Numbered from the stretch's first letter, positions 51,201 to 64,000 are shown. The stretch: DNA of 64,000 nucleotides from Thereva unica (GCA_949987705.1 OX465286.1:13343676-13407675), one strand, 5' to 3'. The notes: a model not told the origin generated them from the sequence alone. Numbers and translations: made by a program.

Positions 51201-54200
51201 TTCAGCGCCCTTGATTTGGTCCAGAAATAGCAAGGGGTTCGGGAGTTATGGCCTCTTTTGTGAATGGCCAAAGGAGGGTACAAAATAGCCATTATCTCGG
51301 GAAATACTGGTCAGCCCGGGGTGGGATTGAATTCACAGACTCCCTGGGAGGCCCCTAACAATTTCCCATCCAAAAAAGGGCCACTCCAGAATTTTCCCAA
51401 AACCGGAAATTCTGCAAAGGGGTACCCCTTGGGATATTTTTGGTCGATTTCACGAAAGTGCTGGGATCTTAATGAATGGGGTATCGTTGGAAAGGGCTCG
51501 CTCCCCCGAGTTCAGCGCCCTTGATTTGGTCCAGAAATAACAAGGGGTTCGGGAGTTAAGGCCTCTTTTGTGAATGGCCAAAGGAGGGTACAAAATAGCC
51601 ATTATCTCGGGAAATACTGGTCAGCCCGGGGTGGGATTGAATTCACAGACTCCTTGGGAGGTCCCTAACAATTTCCCATCCAAAAAAGGGCCAGTCCAGA
51701 ATTTTCCCAAAACCGGAAATTTTGCAAAGGGGTACCCCTTGGGATATTTTTGGTCGATTTCACGAAAGTGCTGGGATCTTAATGAATGGGGTATCGTTGG
51801 AAAGGGCTCGCTCCCCCGAGTTCAGCGCCCTTGATTTGGTCCAGAAATAACAAGGGGTTCGGGAGTTAAGGCCTCTTTTGTGAATGGCCAAAGGAGGGTA
51901 CAAAATAGCCATTATCTCGGGAAATACTGGTCAGCCCGGGGTGGGATTGAATTCACAGACTCCTTGGGAGGTCCCTAACAATTTCCCATCCAAAAAAGGG
52001 CCACTCCAGAATTTTCCCAAAACCGGAAATTTTGCAAAGGGGTACCCCTTGGGATATTTTTGGTCGATTTCACGAAAGTGCTGGGATCTTAATGAATGGG
52101 GTATCGTTGGAAAGGGCTCGCTCCCCCGAGTTCAGCGCCCTTGATTTGGTCCAGAAATAACAAGGGGTTCGGGAGTTATGGCTTCTTTTGTGAATGGCCA
52201 AAGGAGGGTACAAAATAGCCATTATCTCGGGAAATACTGGTCAGCCCGGGGTGGGATTGAATTCACAGACTCCTTGGGAGGTCCCTAACAATTTCCCATC
52301 CAAAAAGGGCCACTCCAGAATTTTCCCAAAACCGGAAATTTTGCAAAGGGGTACCCCTTGGGATATTTTTGGTCGATTTCACGAAAGTGCTGGGATCTTA
52401 ATGAATGGGGTATCGTTGGAAAGGGCTCGCTCCCCCGAGTTCAGCGCCCTTGATTTGGTCCAGAAATAACAAGGGGTTCGGGAGTTAAGGCCTCTTTTGT
52501 GAATGGCCAAAGGAGGGTACAAAATAGCCATTATCTCGGGAAATACTGGTCAGCCCGGGGTGGGATTGAATTCACAGACTCCCTGGGAGGTCCCTAACGA
52601 TTTCCCATCCAAAAAAGGGCCACTCCAGAATTTTCCCAAAACCGGAAATTTTGCAAAGGGGTACCCCTTGGGATATTTTTGGTCGATTTCACGAAAGTGC
52701 TGGGATCTTAATGAATGGGGTATCGTTGGAAAGGGCTCGCTCCCCCGAGTTCAGCGCCCTTGATTTGGTCCAGAAATAACAAGGGGTTCGGGAGTTAAGG
52801 CCTCTTTTGTGAATGGCCAAAGGAGGGTACAAAATAGCCATTATCTCGGGAAATACTGGTCAGCCCGGGGTGGGATTGAATTCACAGACTCCTTGGGAGG
52901 TCCCTAACAATTTCCCATCCAAAAAAGGGCCACTCCAGAATTTTCCCAAAACCGGAAATTTTGCAAAGGGGTACCCCTTGGGATATTTTTGGTCGATTTC
53001 ACGAAAGTGCTGGGATCTTAATGAATGGGGTATCGTTGGAAAGGGCTCGCTCCCCCGAGTTCAGCGCCCTTGATTTTGTCCAGAAATAACAAGGGGTTCG
53101 GGAGTTAAGGCCTCTTTTGTGAATGACCAAAGGAGGGTACAAAATAGCCATTATCTCGGGAAATACTGGTCAGCCCGGGGTGGGATTGAATTCACAGACT
53201 CCTTGGGAGGTCCCTAACAATTTCCCATCCAAAAAAGGGCCACTCCAGAATTTTCCCAAAACCGGAAATTTTGCAAAGGGGTACCCCTTGGGATATTTTT
53301 GGTCGATTTCACGAAAGTGCTGGGATCTTAATGAATGGGGTATCGTTGGAAAGGGCTCGCTCCCCCGAGTTCAGCGCCCTTGATTTGGTCCAGAAATAAC
53401 AAGGGGTTCGGGAGTTATGGCTTCTTTTGTGAATGGCCAAAGGAGGGTACAAAATAGCCATTATCTCGGGAAATACTGGTCAGCCCGGGGTGGGATTGAA
53501 TTCACAGACTCCTTGGGAGGTCCCTAAATATTTCCCATCCAAAAAGGGCCACTCCAGAATTTTCCCAAAACCGGAAATTTTGCAAAGGGGTACCCCTTGG
53601 GATATTTTTGGTCGATTTCACGAAAGTGCTGGGATCTTAATGAATGGGGTATCGTTGGAAAGGGCTCGCTCCCCCGAGTTCAGCGCCCTTGATTTGGTCC
53701 AGAAATAACAAGGGATTCGGGAGTTAAGGCCTCTTTTGTGAATGGCCAAAGGAGGGTACAAAATAGCCATTATCTCGGGAAATACTGGTCAGCCCGGGGT
53801 GGGATTGAATTCACAGACTCCTTGGGAGGTCCCTAACAATTTCCCATCCAAAAAAGGGCCACTCCAGAATTTTCCCAAAACCGGAAATTTTGCAAAGGGG
53901 TACCCCTTGGGATATTTTTGGTCGATTTCACGAAAGTGCTGGGATCTTAATGAATGGGGTATCGTTGGAAAGGGCTCGCTCCCCCGAGTTCAGCGCCCTT
54001 GATTTTGTCCAGAAATAACAAGGGGTTCGGGAGTTAAGGCCTCTTTTGTGAATGGCCAAAGGAGGGTACAAAATAGCCATTATCTCGGGAAATACTGGTC
54101 AGCCCGGGGTGGGATTGAATTCACAGACTCCTTGGGAGGTCCCTAACAATTTCCCATCCAAAAAAGGGCCACTCCAGAATTTTCCCAAAACCGGAAATTT

Positions 54201-57150
54201 TGCAAAGGGGTACCCCTTGGGATATTTTTGGTCGATTTCACGAAAGTGCTGGGATCTTAATGAATGGGGTATCGTTGGAAAGGGCTCGCTCCCCCGAGTT
54301 CAGCGCCCTTGATTTGGTCCAGAAATAACAAGGGGTTCGGGAGTTATGGCTTCTTTTGTGAATGGCCAAAGGAGGGTACAAAATAGCCATTATCTCGGGA
54401 AATACTGGTCAGCCCGGGGTGGGATTGAATTCACAGACTCCTTGGGAGGTCCCTAACAATTTCCCATCCAAAAAAGGGCCACTCCAGAATTTTCCCAAAA
54501 CCGGAAATTTTGCAAAGGGGTACCCCTTGGGATATTTTTGGTCGATTTCACGAAAGTGCTGGGATCTTAATGAATGGGGTATCGTTGGAAAGGGCTCGCT
54601 CCCCCGAGTTCAGCGCCCTTGATTTGGTCCAGAAATAACAAGGGGTTCGGGAGTTAAGGCCTCTTTTGTGAATGGCCAAAGGAGGGTACAAAATAGCCAT
54701 TATCTCGGGAAATACTGGTCAGCCCGGGGTGGGATTGAATTCACAGACTCCCTGGGAGGTCCCTAACGATTTCCCATCCAAAAAAGGGCCACTCCAGAAT
54801 TTTCCCAAAACCGGAAATTTTGCAAAGGGGTACCCCTTGGGATATTTTTGGTCGATTTCACGAAAGTGCTGGGATCTTAATGAATGGGGTATCGTTGGAA
54901 AGGGCTCGCTCCCCCGAGTTCAGCGCCCTTGATTTGGTCCAGAAATAACAAGGGGTTCGGGAGTTAAGGCCTCTTTTGTGAATGGCCAAAGGAGGGTACA
55001 AAATAGCCATTATCTCGGGAAATACTGGTCAGCCCGGGGTGGGATTGAATTCACAGACTCCCTGGGAGGTCCCTAACGATTTCCCATCCAAAAAAGGGCC
55101 ACTCCAGAATTTTCCCAAAACCGGAAATTTTGCAAAGGGGTACCCCTTGGGATATTTTTGGTCGATTTCACGAAAGTGCTGGGATCTTAATGAATGGGGT
55201 ATCGTTGGAAAGGGCTCGCTCCCCCGAGCTCAGCGCACTTGATTTGGTCCAGAAATAGCAAGGGGTTCGGGAGTTATGGCCTCTTTTGTGAATGGCCAAA
55301 GGAGGGTACAAAATAGCCATTATCTCGGGAAATACTGGTCAGCCCGGGGTGGGATTGAATTCACAGACTCCCTGGGAGGTCCCTAACGATTTCCCATCCA
55401 AAAAAGGGCCACTCCAGAATTTTCCCAAAACCGGAAAATATGCAAAGGGGTACCCCTTGGGATATTTTTGGTCGATTTCACGAAAGTGCTGGGATCTTAA
55501 TGAATGGGGTATCGTTGGAAAGGGCTCGCTCCCCCGAGTTCAGCGCACTTGATGTGGTCCAGAAATAACAAGGGGTTCGGGAGTTATGGCCTCTTTTGTG
55601 AATGGCCAAAGGAGGGTACAAAATAGCCATTATCTCGGGAAATACTGGTCATCCCGGGGTGGGATTGAATTCACGGACTCCCTGGGGGTCCCTAACAATT
55701 TCCCATCCAAAAAAGGGCCACTCCAGAATTTTCCCAAAACCGGAAAATATGCAAAGGGGTACCCCTTGGGATATTTTTGGTCGATTTCACGAAAGTGCTG
55801 GGATCTTAATGAATGGGGCATCGTTGGAAAGGGCTCGCTCCCCCGAGCTCAGCGCACTTGATTTGGTCCAGAAATAAAAAGGGGTTCGGGAGTTATGGCC
55901 TCTTTTGTGAATGGCCAAAGGAGGGTACAAAATAGCCATTATCTCGGGAAATACTGGTCATCCCGGGGTGGGATTGAATTCACGGACTCCCTGGGAGGTC
56001 CCTAACAATTTCCCATCCAAAAAAGGGCCACTCCAGAATTTTCCCAAAACCGGAAAATATGCAAAAGGGTACCCCTTGGGATATTTTTGGTCGATTTCAC
56101 GAAAGTGCTGGGATCTTAATGAATGGGGCATCGTTGGAAAGGGCTCGCTCCCCCGAGCTCAGCGCACTTGATTTGGTCCAGAAATAACAAGGGGTTCGGG
56201 AGTTATGGCCTCTTTTGTGAATGGCCAAAGGAGGGTACAAAATAGCCATTATCTCGGGAAATACTGGTCAGCCCGGGGTGGGATTGAATTCACGGACTCC
56301 CTGGGAGGTCCCTAACAATTTCCCGTCCAAAAAAGGGCCACTCCAGAATTTTCCCAAAACCGGAAAATATGCAAAAGGGTACCCCTTGGGATATTTTTGG
56401 TCGATTTCACGAAAGTGCTGGGATCTTAATGAATGGGGTATCGTTGGAAAGGGCTCGCTCCCCCGAGTTCAGCGCCCTTGATTTGGTCCAGAAATAACAA
56501 GGGGTTCGGGAGTTATGGCCTCTTTTGTGAATGGCCAAAGGAGGGTACAAAATAGCCATTATCTCGGGAAATACTGGTCATCCCGGGGTGGGATTGAATT
56601 CACGGACTCCCTGGGAGGTCCCTAACAATTTCCCATCCAAAAAAGGGCCACTCCAGAATTTTCCCAAAACCGGAAAATATGCAAAAGGGTACCCCTTGGG
56701 ATATTTTTGGTCGATTTCACGAAAGTGCTGGGATCTTAATGAATGGGGTATCGTTGGAAAGGGCTCGCTCCCCCGAGTTCAGCGCCCTTGATTTGGTCCA
56801 GAAATAACAAGGGGTTCGGGAGTTATGGCCTCTTTTGTGAATGGCCAAAGGAGGGTACAAAATAGCCATTATCTCGGGAAATACTGGTCAGCCCGGGGTG
56901 GGATTGAATTCACAGACTCCCTGGGAGGCCCCTAACAATTTCCCATCCAAAAAAGGGCCACTCCAGAATTTTCCCAAAACCGGAAATTCTGCAAAGGGGT
57001 ACCCCTTGGGATATTTTTGGTCGATTTCACGAAAGTGCTGGGATCTTAATGAATGGGGTATCGTTGGAAAGGGCTCGCTCCCCCGAGTTCAGCGCCCTTG
57101 ATTTGGTCCAGAAATAACAAGGGGTTCGGGAGTTATGGCCTCTTTTGTGA

Positions 57151-58390
57151 ATGGCCAAAGGAGGGTACAAAATAGCCATTATCTCGGGAAATACTGGTCA
57201 TCCCGGGGTGGGATTGAATTCACGGACTCCCTGGGAGGCCCCTAACAATTTCCCATCCAAAAAAGGGCCACTCCAGAATTTTCCCAAAACCGGAAATTCT
57301 GCAAAGGGGTACCCCTTGGGATATTTTTGGTCGATTTCACGAAAGTGCTGGGATCTTAATGAATGGGGTATCGTTGGAAAGGGCTCGCTCCCCCGAGTTC
57401 AGCGCCCTTGATTTGGTCCAGAAATAACAAGGGGTTCGGGAGTTATGGCCTCTTTTGTGAATGGCCAAAGGAGGGTACAAAATAGCCATTATCTCGGGAA
57501 ATACTGGTCATCCCGGGGTGGGATTGAATTCACGGACTCCCTGGGAGGCCCCTAACAATTTCCCATCCAAAAAAGGGCCACTCCAGAATTTTCCCAAAAC
57601 CGGAAATTTTGCAAAGGGGTACCCCTTGGGATATTTTTGGTCGATTTCACGAAAGTGCTGGGATCTTAATGAGTGGGGTATCGTTGGAAAGGGCTCGCTC
57701 CCCCGAGCTCAGCGCACTTGATTTGGTCCAGAAATAGCAAGGGGTTCGGGAGTTATGGCCTCTTTTGTGAATGGCCAAAGGAGGGTACAAAATAGCCATT
57801 ATCTCGGGAAATACTGGTCATCCCGGGGTGGGATTGAATTCACGGACTCCCTGGGAGGCCCCTAACAATTTCCCATCCAAAAAAGGGCCACTCCAGAATT
57901 TTCCCAAAACCGGAAATTCTGCAAAGGGGTACCCCTTGGGATATTTTTGGTCGATTTCACGAAAGTGCTGGGATCTTAATGAATGGGGTATCGTTGGAAA
58001 GGGCTCGCTCCCCCGAGTTCAGCGCCCTTGATTTGGTCCAGAAATAACAAGGGGTTCGGGAGTTATGGCCTCTTTTGTGAATGGCCAAAGGAGGGTACAA
58101 AATAGCCATTATCTCGGGAAATACTGGTCATCCCGGGGTGGGATTGAATTCACGGACTCCCTGGGAGGCCCCTAACAATTTCCCATCCAAAAAAGGGCCA
58201 CTCCAGAATTTTCCCAAAACCGGAAATTTTGCAAAGGGGTACCCCTTGGGATATTTTTGGTCGATTTCACGAAAGTGCTGGGATCTTAATGAGTGGGGTA
58301 TCGTTGGAAAGGGCTCGCTCCCCCGAGCTCAGCGCACTTGATTTGGTCCAGAAATAGCAAGGGGTTCGGGAGTTATGGCCTCTTTTGTGA
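57151..58390. repeat. Dimeric (620-bp) higher-order unit, two copies
   Basis: 57151-57770 and 57771-58390 share the same A/B order: first unit with TCTGCAAAGG, GAGTTCAGCGCCC and AATAACAAGG; second with TTTGCAAAGG, ATGAGTGGGG, GAGCTCAGCGCAC and AATAGCAAGG. Confidence 0.85.
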
Positions 58391-61300
58391 ATGGCCAAAG
58401 GAGGGTACAAAATAGCCATTATCTCGGGAAATACTGGTCAGCCCGGGGTGGGATTGAATTCACAGACTCCCTGGGAGGCCCCTAACAATTTCCCATCCAA
58501 AAAAGGGCCACTCCAGAATTTTCCCAAAACCGGAAATTCTGCAAAGGGGTACCCCTTGGGATATTTTTGGTCGATTTCACGAAAGTGCTGGGATCTTAAT
58601 GAATGGGGTATCGTTGGAAAGGGCTCGCTCCCCCGAGTTCAGCGCCCTTGATTTGGTCCAGAAATAACAAGGGGTTCGGGAGTTAAGGCCTCTTTTGTGA
58701 ATGGCCAAAGGAGGGTACAAAATAGCCATTATCTCGGGAAATACTGGTCATCCCGGGGTGGGATTGAATTCACGGACTCCCTGGGAGGCCCCTAACAATT
58801 TCCCATCCAAAAAAGGGCCACTCCAGAATTTTCCCAAAACCGGAAATTCTGCAAAGGCGTACCCCTTGGGATATTTTTGGTCGATTTCACGAAAGTGCTG
58901 GGATCTTAATGAATGGGGTATCGTTGGAAAGGGCTCGCTCCCCCGAGTTCAGCGCCCTTGATTTGGTCCAGAAATAGCAAGGGGTTCGGGAGTTATGGCC
59001 TCTTTTGTGAATGGCCAAAGGAGGGTACAAAATAGCCATTATCTCGGGAAATACTGGTCAGCCCGGGGTGGGATTGAATTCACAGACTCCCTGGGAGGCC
59101 CCTAACAATTTCCCATCCAAAAAAGGGCCACTCCAGAATTTTCCCAAAACCGGAAATTCTGCAAAGGGGTACCCCTTGGGATATTTTTGGTCGATTTCAC
59201 GAAAGTGCTGGGATCTTAATGAATGGGGTATCGTTGGAAAGGGCTCGCTCCCCCGAGTTCAGCGCCCTTGATTTGGTCCAGAAATAGCAAGGGGTTCGGG
59301 AGTTATGGCCTCTTTTGTGAATGGCCAAAGGAGGGTACAAAATAGCCATTATCTCGGGAAATACTGGTCAGCCCGGGGTGGGATTGAATTCACGGACTCC
59401 CTGGGAGGTCCCTAACAATTTCCCATCCAAAAAAAGCCACTCCAGAATTTTCCCACAACCGGAAATTTTGCAAAGGGGTACCCCTTGGGATATTTTTGGT
59501 CGATTCCACGAAAGTGCTGGGATCTTAATGAATGGGGTGTCGTTGGAAAGGGCTCGCTCCCCCGAGTTCAGCGCCCTTGATTTGGTCCAGAAATAAAAAG
59601 GGGTTCGGGAGTTATGGCCTCTTTTGTGAATGGCCAAAGGAGGGTACAAAATAGCCATTATCTCGGGAAACACTGGTCAGCCCGGGGTGGGATTGAATTC
59701 ACGGACTCCCTGGGAGGTCCCTAACAATTTCCCATCCAAAAAAGGGCCACTCCAGAATTTTCCCAAAACCGGAAAATATGCAAAGGGGTACCCCTTGGGA
59801 TATTTTTGGTCGATTTCACGAAAGTGCTGGGATCTTATTGAATGGGGTATCGTTGGAAAGGGCTCGCTCCCCCGAGTTCAGCGCCCTTGATTTGGTCCAG
59901 AAATAACAAGGGGTTCGGGAGTTATGGCCTCTTTTGTGAATGGCCAAAGGAGGGTACAAAATAGCCATTATCTCGGGAAATACTGGTCAGCCCGGGGTGG
60001 GATTGAATTCACAGACTCCCTGGGAGGTCCCTAACAATTTCCCATCCAAAGAAGGGCCACTCCAGAATTTTCCCAAAACCGGAAATTTTTCCAAGGGGTA
60101 CCCCTTGGGATATTTTTGGTCGATTTCACGAAAGTGCTGGGATCTTATTGAATGGGGTATCGTTGGAAAGGGCTCGCTCCCCCGAGCTCAGCGCACTTGA
60201 TTTGGTCCAGAAATAGCAAGAGGTTCGGGAGTTATGGCCTCTTTTGTGAATGGCCAAAGGAGGGTACAAAATAGCCATTAACTCGGGAAATACTGGTCAG
60301 CCCGGGGTGGGATTGAATTGACAGACTCCCTGGGAGGTCCCTAAGAATTTCCCATCCAAAAAAGGGCCACTCCAGAATTTTCCCACAACCGGAAATTTTG
60401 CAAAGGGGTACCCCTTGGGATATTTTTGGTCGATTCCACGAAAGTGCTGGGATCTTAATGAATGGGGTGTCGTTGGAAAGGGCTCGCTCCCCCGAGTTCA
60501 GCGCACTTGATTTGGTCCAGAAATAGCAAGGGGTTCGGGAGTTATGGCCTCTTTTGTGAATGGCCAAAGGAGGGTACAAAATAGCCATTATCTCGGGAAA
60601 TACTGGTCAGCCCGGGGTGGGATTGAATTGACAGACTCCCTGGGAGGTCCCTAACAATTTCCCATCCAAAAAAGGGCCACTCCAGAATTTTCCCACAACC
60701 GGAAATTTTGCAAAGGGGTACCCCTTGGGATATTTTTGGTCGATTCCACGAAAGTGCTGGGATCTTAATGAATGGGGTGTCGTTGGAAAGGGCTCGCTCC
60801 CCCGAGTTCAGCGCACTTGATTTGGTCCAGAAATAGCAAGGGGTTCGGGAGTTATGGCCTCTTTTGTGAATGGCCAAAGGAGGGTACAAAATAGCCATTA
60901 TCTCGGGAAATACTGGTCAGCCCGGGGTGGGATTGAATTCACAGACTCCCTGGGAGGTCCCTAACAATTTCCCATCCAAAAAAGGGCCACTCCAGAATTT
61001 TCCCACAACCGGAAATTTTGCAAAGGGGTACCCCTTGGGATATTTTTGGTCGATTCCACGAAAGTGCTGGGATCTTAATGAATGGGGTGTCGTTGGAAAG
61101 GGCTCGCTCCCCCGAGTTCAGCGCACTTGATTTGGTCCAGAAATAGCAAGGGGTTCGGGAGTTATGGCCTCTTTTGTGAATGGCCAAAGGAGGGTACAAA
61201 ATAGCCATTATCTCGGGAAATACTGGTCAGCCGGGGGTGGGATTGAATTCACAGACTCCCTGGGAGGTCCCTAACAATTTCCCATCCAAAAAAGGGCCAG

Positions 61301-64000
61301 TCCAGAATTTTCCCAAAACCGGAAATTTAGCAAAGGGGTACCCCTTGGGATATTTTTGGTCGATTTCACGAAAGTGCTGGGATCTTATTGAATGGGGTAT
61401 CGTTGGAAAGGGCTCGCTCCCCCGAGTTCAGCGCACTTGATTTGGTCCAGAAATAACAAAGGGTTCGGGAGTTATGGCCTCTTTTGTGAATGGCCAAAGG
61501 AGGGTACAAAATAGCCATTATCTCGGGAAATACTGGTCATCCCGGGGTGGGATTGAATTCACGGACTCCCTGGGAGGTCCCTAACAATTTCCCATCCAAA
61601 AAAGGGCCACTCCAGAATTTTCCCAAAACCGGAAATTTTGCAAAGGGGTACCTTGGGATATTTTTGGTCGATTTCACGAAAGTGCTGGGATCTTATTGAA
61701 TGGGGTATCGTTGGAAAGGGCTCGCTCCCCCGAGCTCAGCGCACTTGATTTGGTCCAGAAATAGCAAGGGGTTCGGGAGTTATGGCCTCTTTTGTGAATG
61801 GCCAAAGGAGGGTACAAAATAGCCATTATCTCGGGAAATACAGGTCAGCCGGGGGTGGGATTGAATTCACAGACTCCCTGGGAGGTCCCTAACAATTTCC
61901 CATCCAAAAAAGGGCCAGTCCAGAATTTTCCCAAAACCGGAAATTTTGCAAAGGGGTACCCCTTGGGATATTTTTGGTCGATTTCACGAAAGTGCTGGGA
62001 TCTTAATAAATGGGGTATCGTTGGAAAGGGCTCGCTCCCCCGAGCTCAGCGCACTTGATTTGGTCCAGAAATAGCAAGGGGTTCGGGAGTTATGGCCTCT
62101 TTTGTGAATGGCCAAAGGAGGGTACAAAATAGCCATTATCTCGGGAAATACTGGTCAGCCGGGGGTGGGATTGAATTCACAGACTCCCTGGGAGGTCCCT
62201 CACAATTTCCCATCCAAAAAAGGGCCACTCCAGAATTTTCCCACAACCGGAAATTTTGCAAAGGGGTACCCCTTGGGATATTTTTGGTCGATTCCACGAA
62301 AGTGCTGGGATCTTAATGAATGGGGTGTCGTTGGAAAGGGCTCGCTCCCCCGAGTTCAGCGCACTTGATTTGGTCCAGAAATAACAAGGGGTTCGGGAGT
62401 TATGGCCTCTTTTGTGAATGGCCAAAGGAGGGTACAAAATAGCCATTATCTCGGGAAATACTGGTCAGCCGGGGGTGGGATTGAATTCACAGACTCCCTG
62501 GGAGGTCCCTAACAATTTCCCATCCAAAAAAGGGCCAGTCCAGAATTTTCCCAAAACCGGAAATTTAGCAAAGGGGTACCCCTTGGGATATTTTTGGTCG
62601 ATTTCACGAAAGTGCTGGGATCTTATTGAATGGGGTATCGTTGGAAAGGGCTCGCTCCCCCGAGTTCAGCGCACTTGATTTGGTCCAGAAATAAAAAGGG
62701 GTTCGGGAGTTATGGCCTCTTTTGTGAATGGCCAAAGGAGGGTACAAAATAGCCATTATCTCGGGAAATACTGGTCAGCCCGGGGTGGGATTGAATTCAC
62801 AGACTCCCTGGGAGGTCCCTAACAATTTCCCATCCAAAAAAGGGCCACTCCAGAATTTTCCCATAACCGGAAATTTAGCAAAGGGGTACCCCTTGGGATA
62901 TTTTTGGTCGATTTCACGAAAGTGCTGGGATCTTATTGAATGGGGTGTCGTTGGAAAGGGCTCGCTCCCCCGAGTTCAGCGCCCTTGATTTGGTCCAGAA
63001 ATAACAAGGGGTTCGGGAGTTATGGCCTCTTTTGTGAATGGCCAAAGGAGGGTACAAAATAGCCATTATCTCGGGAAATACTGGTCAGCCCGGGGTGGGA
63101 TTGAATTCACAGACTCCCTGGGAGGTCCCTAACAATTTCCCATCCAAAAAAGGGCCACTCCAGAATTTTCCCATAACCGGAAATTTAGCAAAGGGGTACC
63201 CCTTGGGATATTTTTGGTCGATTTCACGAAAGTGCTGGGATCTTATTGAATGGGGTATCGTTGGAAAGGGCTCGCTCCCCCGAGTTCAGCGCACTTGATT
63301 TGGTCCAGAAATAAAAAGGGGTTCGGGAGTTATGGCCTCTTTTGTGAATGGCCAAAGGAGGGTACAAAATAGCCATTATCTCGGGAAATACTGGTCAGCC
63401 CGGGGTGGGATTGAATTCACAGACTCCCTGGGAGGTCCCTAACAATTTCCCATCCAAAAAAGGGCCACTCCAGAATTTTCCCACAACCGGAAATTTTGCA
63501 AAGGGGTACCCCTTGGGATATTTTTGGTCGATTCCACGAAAGTGCTGGGATCTTAATGAATGGGGTGTCGTTGGAAAGGGCTCGCTCCCCCGAGTTCAGC
63601 GCCCTTGATTTGGTCCAGAAATAACAAGGGGTTCGGGAGTTATGGCCTCTTTTGTGAATGGCCAAAGGAGGGTACAAAATAGCCATTATCTCGGGAAATA
63701 CTGGTCAGCCCGGGGTGGGATTGAATTCACGGACTCCCTGGGAGGTCCCTAACAATTTCCCATCCAAAAAAGGGCCACTCCAGAACTTTCCCAAAACCGG
63801 AAATTTTGCAAAGGGGTACCTTGGGATATTTTTGGTCGATTTCACGAAAGTGCTGGGATCTTATTGAATGGGGTATCGTTGGAAAGGGCTCGCTCCCCCG
63901 AGCTCAGCGCACTTGATTTGGTCCTGAAATAGCAAGGGGTTCGGGAGTTATGGCCTCTTTTGTGAATGGCCAAAGGAGGGTACAAAATAGCCATTATCTC

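Larger units (their letters stand above)
37829..64000. repeat. 310-bp satellite array, about 84 monomers, open at the right edge
   Basis: The monomer repeats with almost constant spacing (ATGGCCAAAGGAGGGTAC at 37943, 38252, 38562, 38872 and so on to 63966). Most units are 310 bp; exceptions are 309, 308 or 312 bp. Identity between neighbours is very high. By eye about half the bases are G or C, well above the flanking DNA. Each typical unit contains the 14-bp palindrome AAGGGGTACCCCTT plus CCCGGGGTGGGATTGAATTC. Variant classes come in blocks: CATCCCGGGG mostly 37.8-41.7 kb; TCTGCAAAGG with CATCCCAAAAAGGG 41.7-45.3 kb; AGGGCC(T/A)GTCC 47.6-51.9 kb; GGAAAATATGC 55.4-56.8 kb; CCCACAACCGG with GATTCCACG 59.4-63.6 kb. 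An 86-codon frame is open in most units but has no coding support. The right end lies beyond 64000. Confidence 0.97.

Noticed and set aside
37943..63918. Repeated 86-codon open frames (MAKGGYKIAIISGN...) in nearly every satellite monomer, and opposite-strand frames of 89-118 codons, as a tandem gene or protein family
   Set aside because: 310 bp is not a multiple of three, so frames cannot join across monomers. Frames are open on both strands at once, 1-2 bp indels break them in several units, and no domain, signal or splice pattern supports translation. Openness follows from one monomer sequence being copied.
37829..64000. CRISPR-like array
   Set aside because: There are no short repeats separated by unique spacers; the whole 310 bp is repeated. 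The organism is eukaryotic.

Overview
The window is nuclear DNA of an insect, most likely a fly (Diptera). The evidence is a spliced calcium/calmodulin-dependent protein kinase I gene whose protein closely resembles Drosophila CaMKI as I recall it. GT-AG introns, A+T-rich non-coding DNA, several non-LTR retrotransposon families, hAT and Tc1/mariner elements, a tRNA-derived SINE and satellite DNA all fit. Nothing looks bacterial. From memory, CaMKI lies on the small, repeat-rich fourth (Muller F) chromosome in Drosophila; the repeat load here would suit that, but the window cannot prove linkage.

Layout. 1-6141 is presumed upstream intron of CaMKI, packed with broken LINEs, a hAT copy and small inverted-repeat (MITE-like) elements. 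6142-9592 (+) holds the last six coding exons of CaMKI, from the kinase N-lobe/C-lobe boundary through the calmodulin-binding segment to the stop codon. Its last intron carries a tandem repeat that is itself interrupted by a LINE. 9593 to about 29.9 kb is A-rich, UTR-like DNA broken repeatedly by elements. The largest is a Tc1-like transposon (15575-21031) that contains two nested insertion stacks. Others are a hAT (23885-25872) and a second Tc1/mariner-like element (27016-28779). 30.2-32.4 kb is a short-unit satellite rich in GGAGATCTCC, with tRNA-derived SINE copies in opposite orientations. 32.75-36.64 kb holds another inverted-repeat element, a LINE tail and an almost full-length but broken RTE-like LINE (minus strand).

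37829 to the right edge (64000) is one uninterrupted satellite array of about 84 monomers of 310 bp. It is GC-richer than its surroundings and shows local higher-order duplications. A 14-bp perfect palindrome in the monomer is the only place where 2-bp indels are seen.

The only host gene supported is CaMKI. Its product is a cytosolic/nuclear Ser/Thr kinase switched on by Ca2+/calmodulin and by phosphorylation of its activation-loop threonine. All other coding traces belong to transposable elements, and every one seen is truncated, frameshifted or interrupted. No new gene system was found. The most unusual content is the satellite, its palindrome-linked indels, and nested transposons whose target-site duplications (TSDs) give an insertion order.
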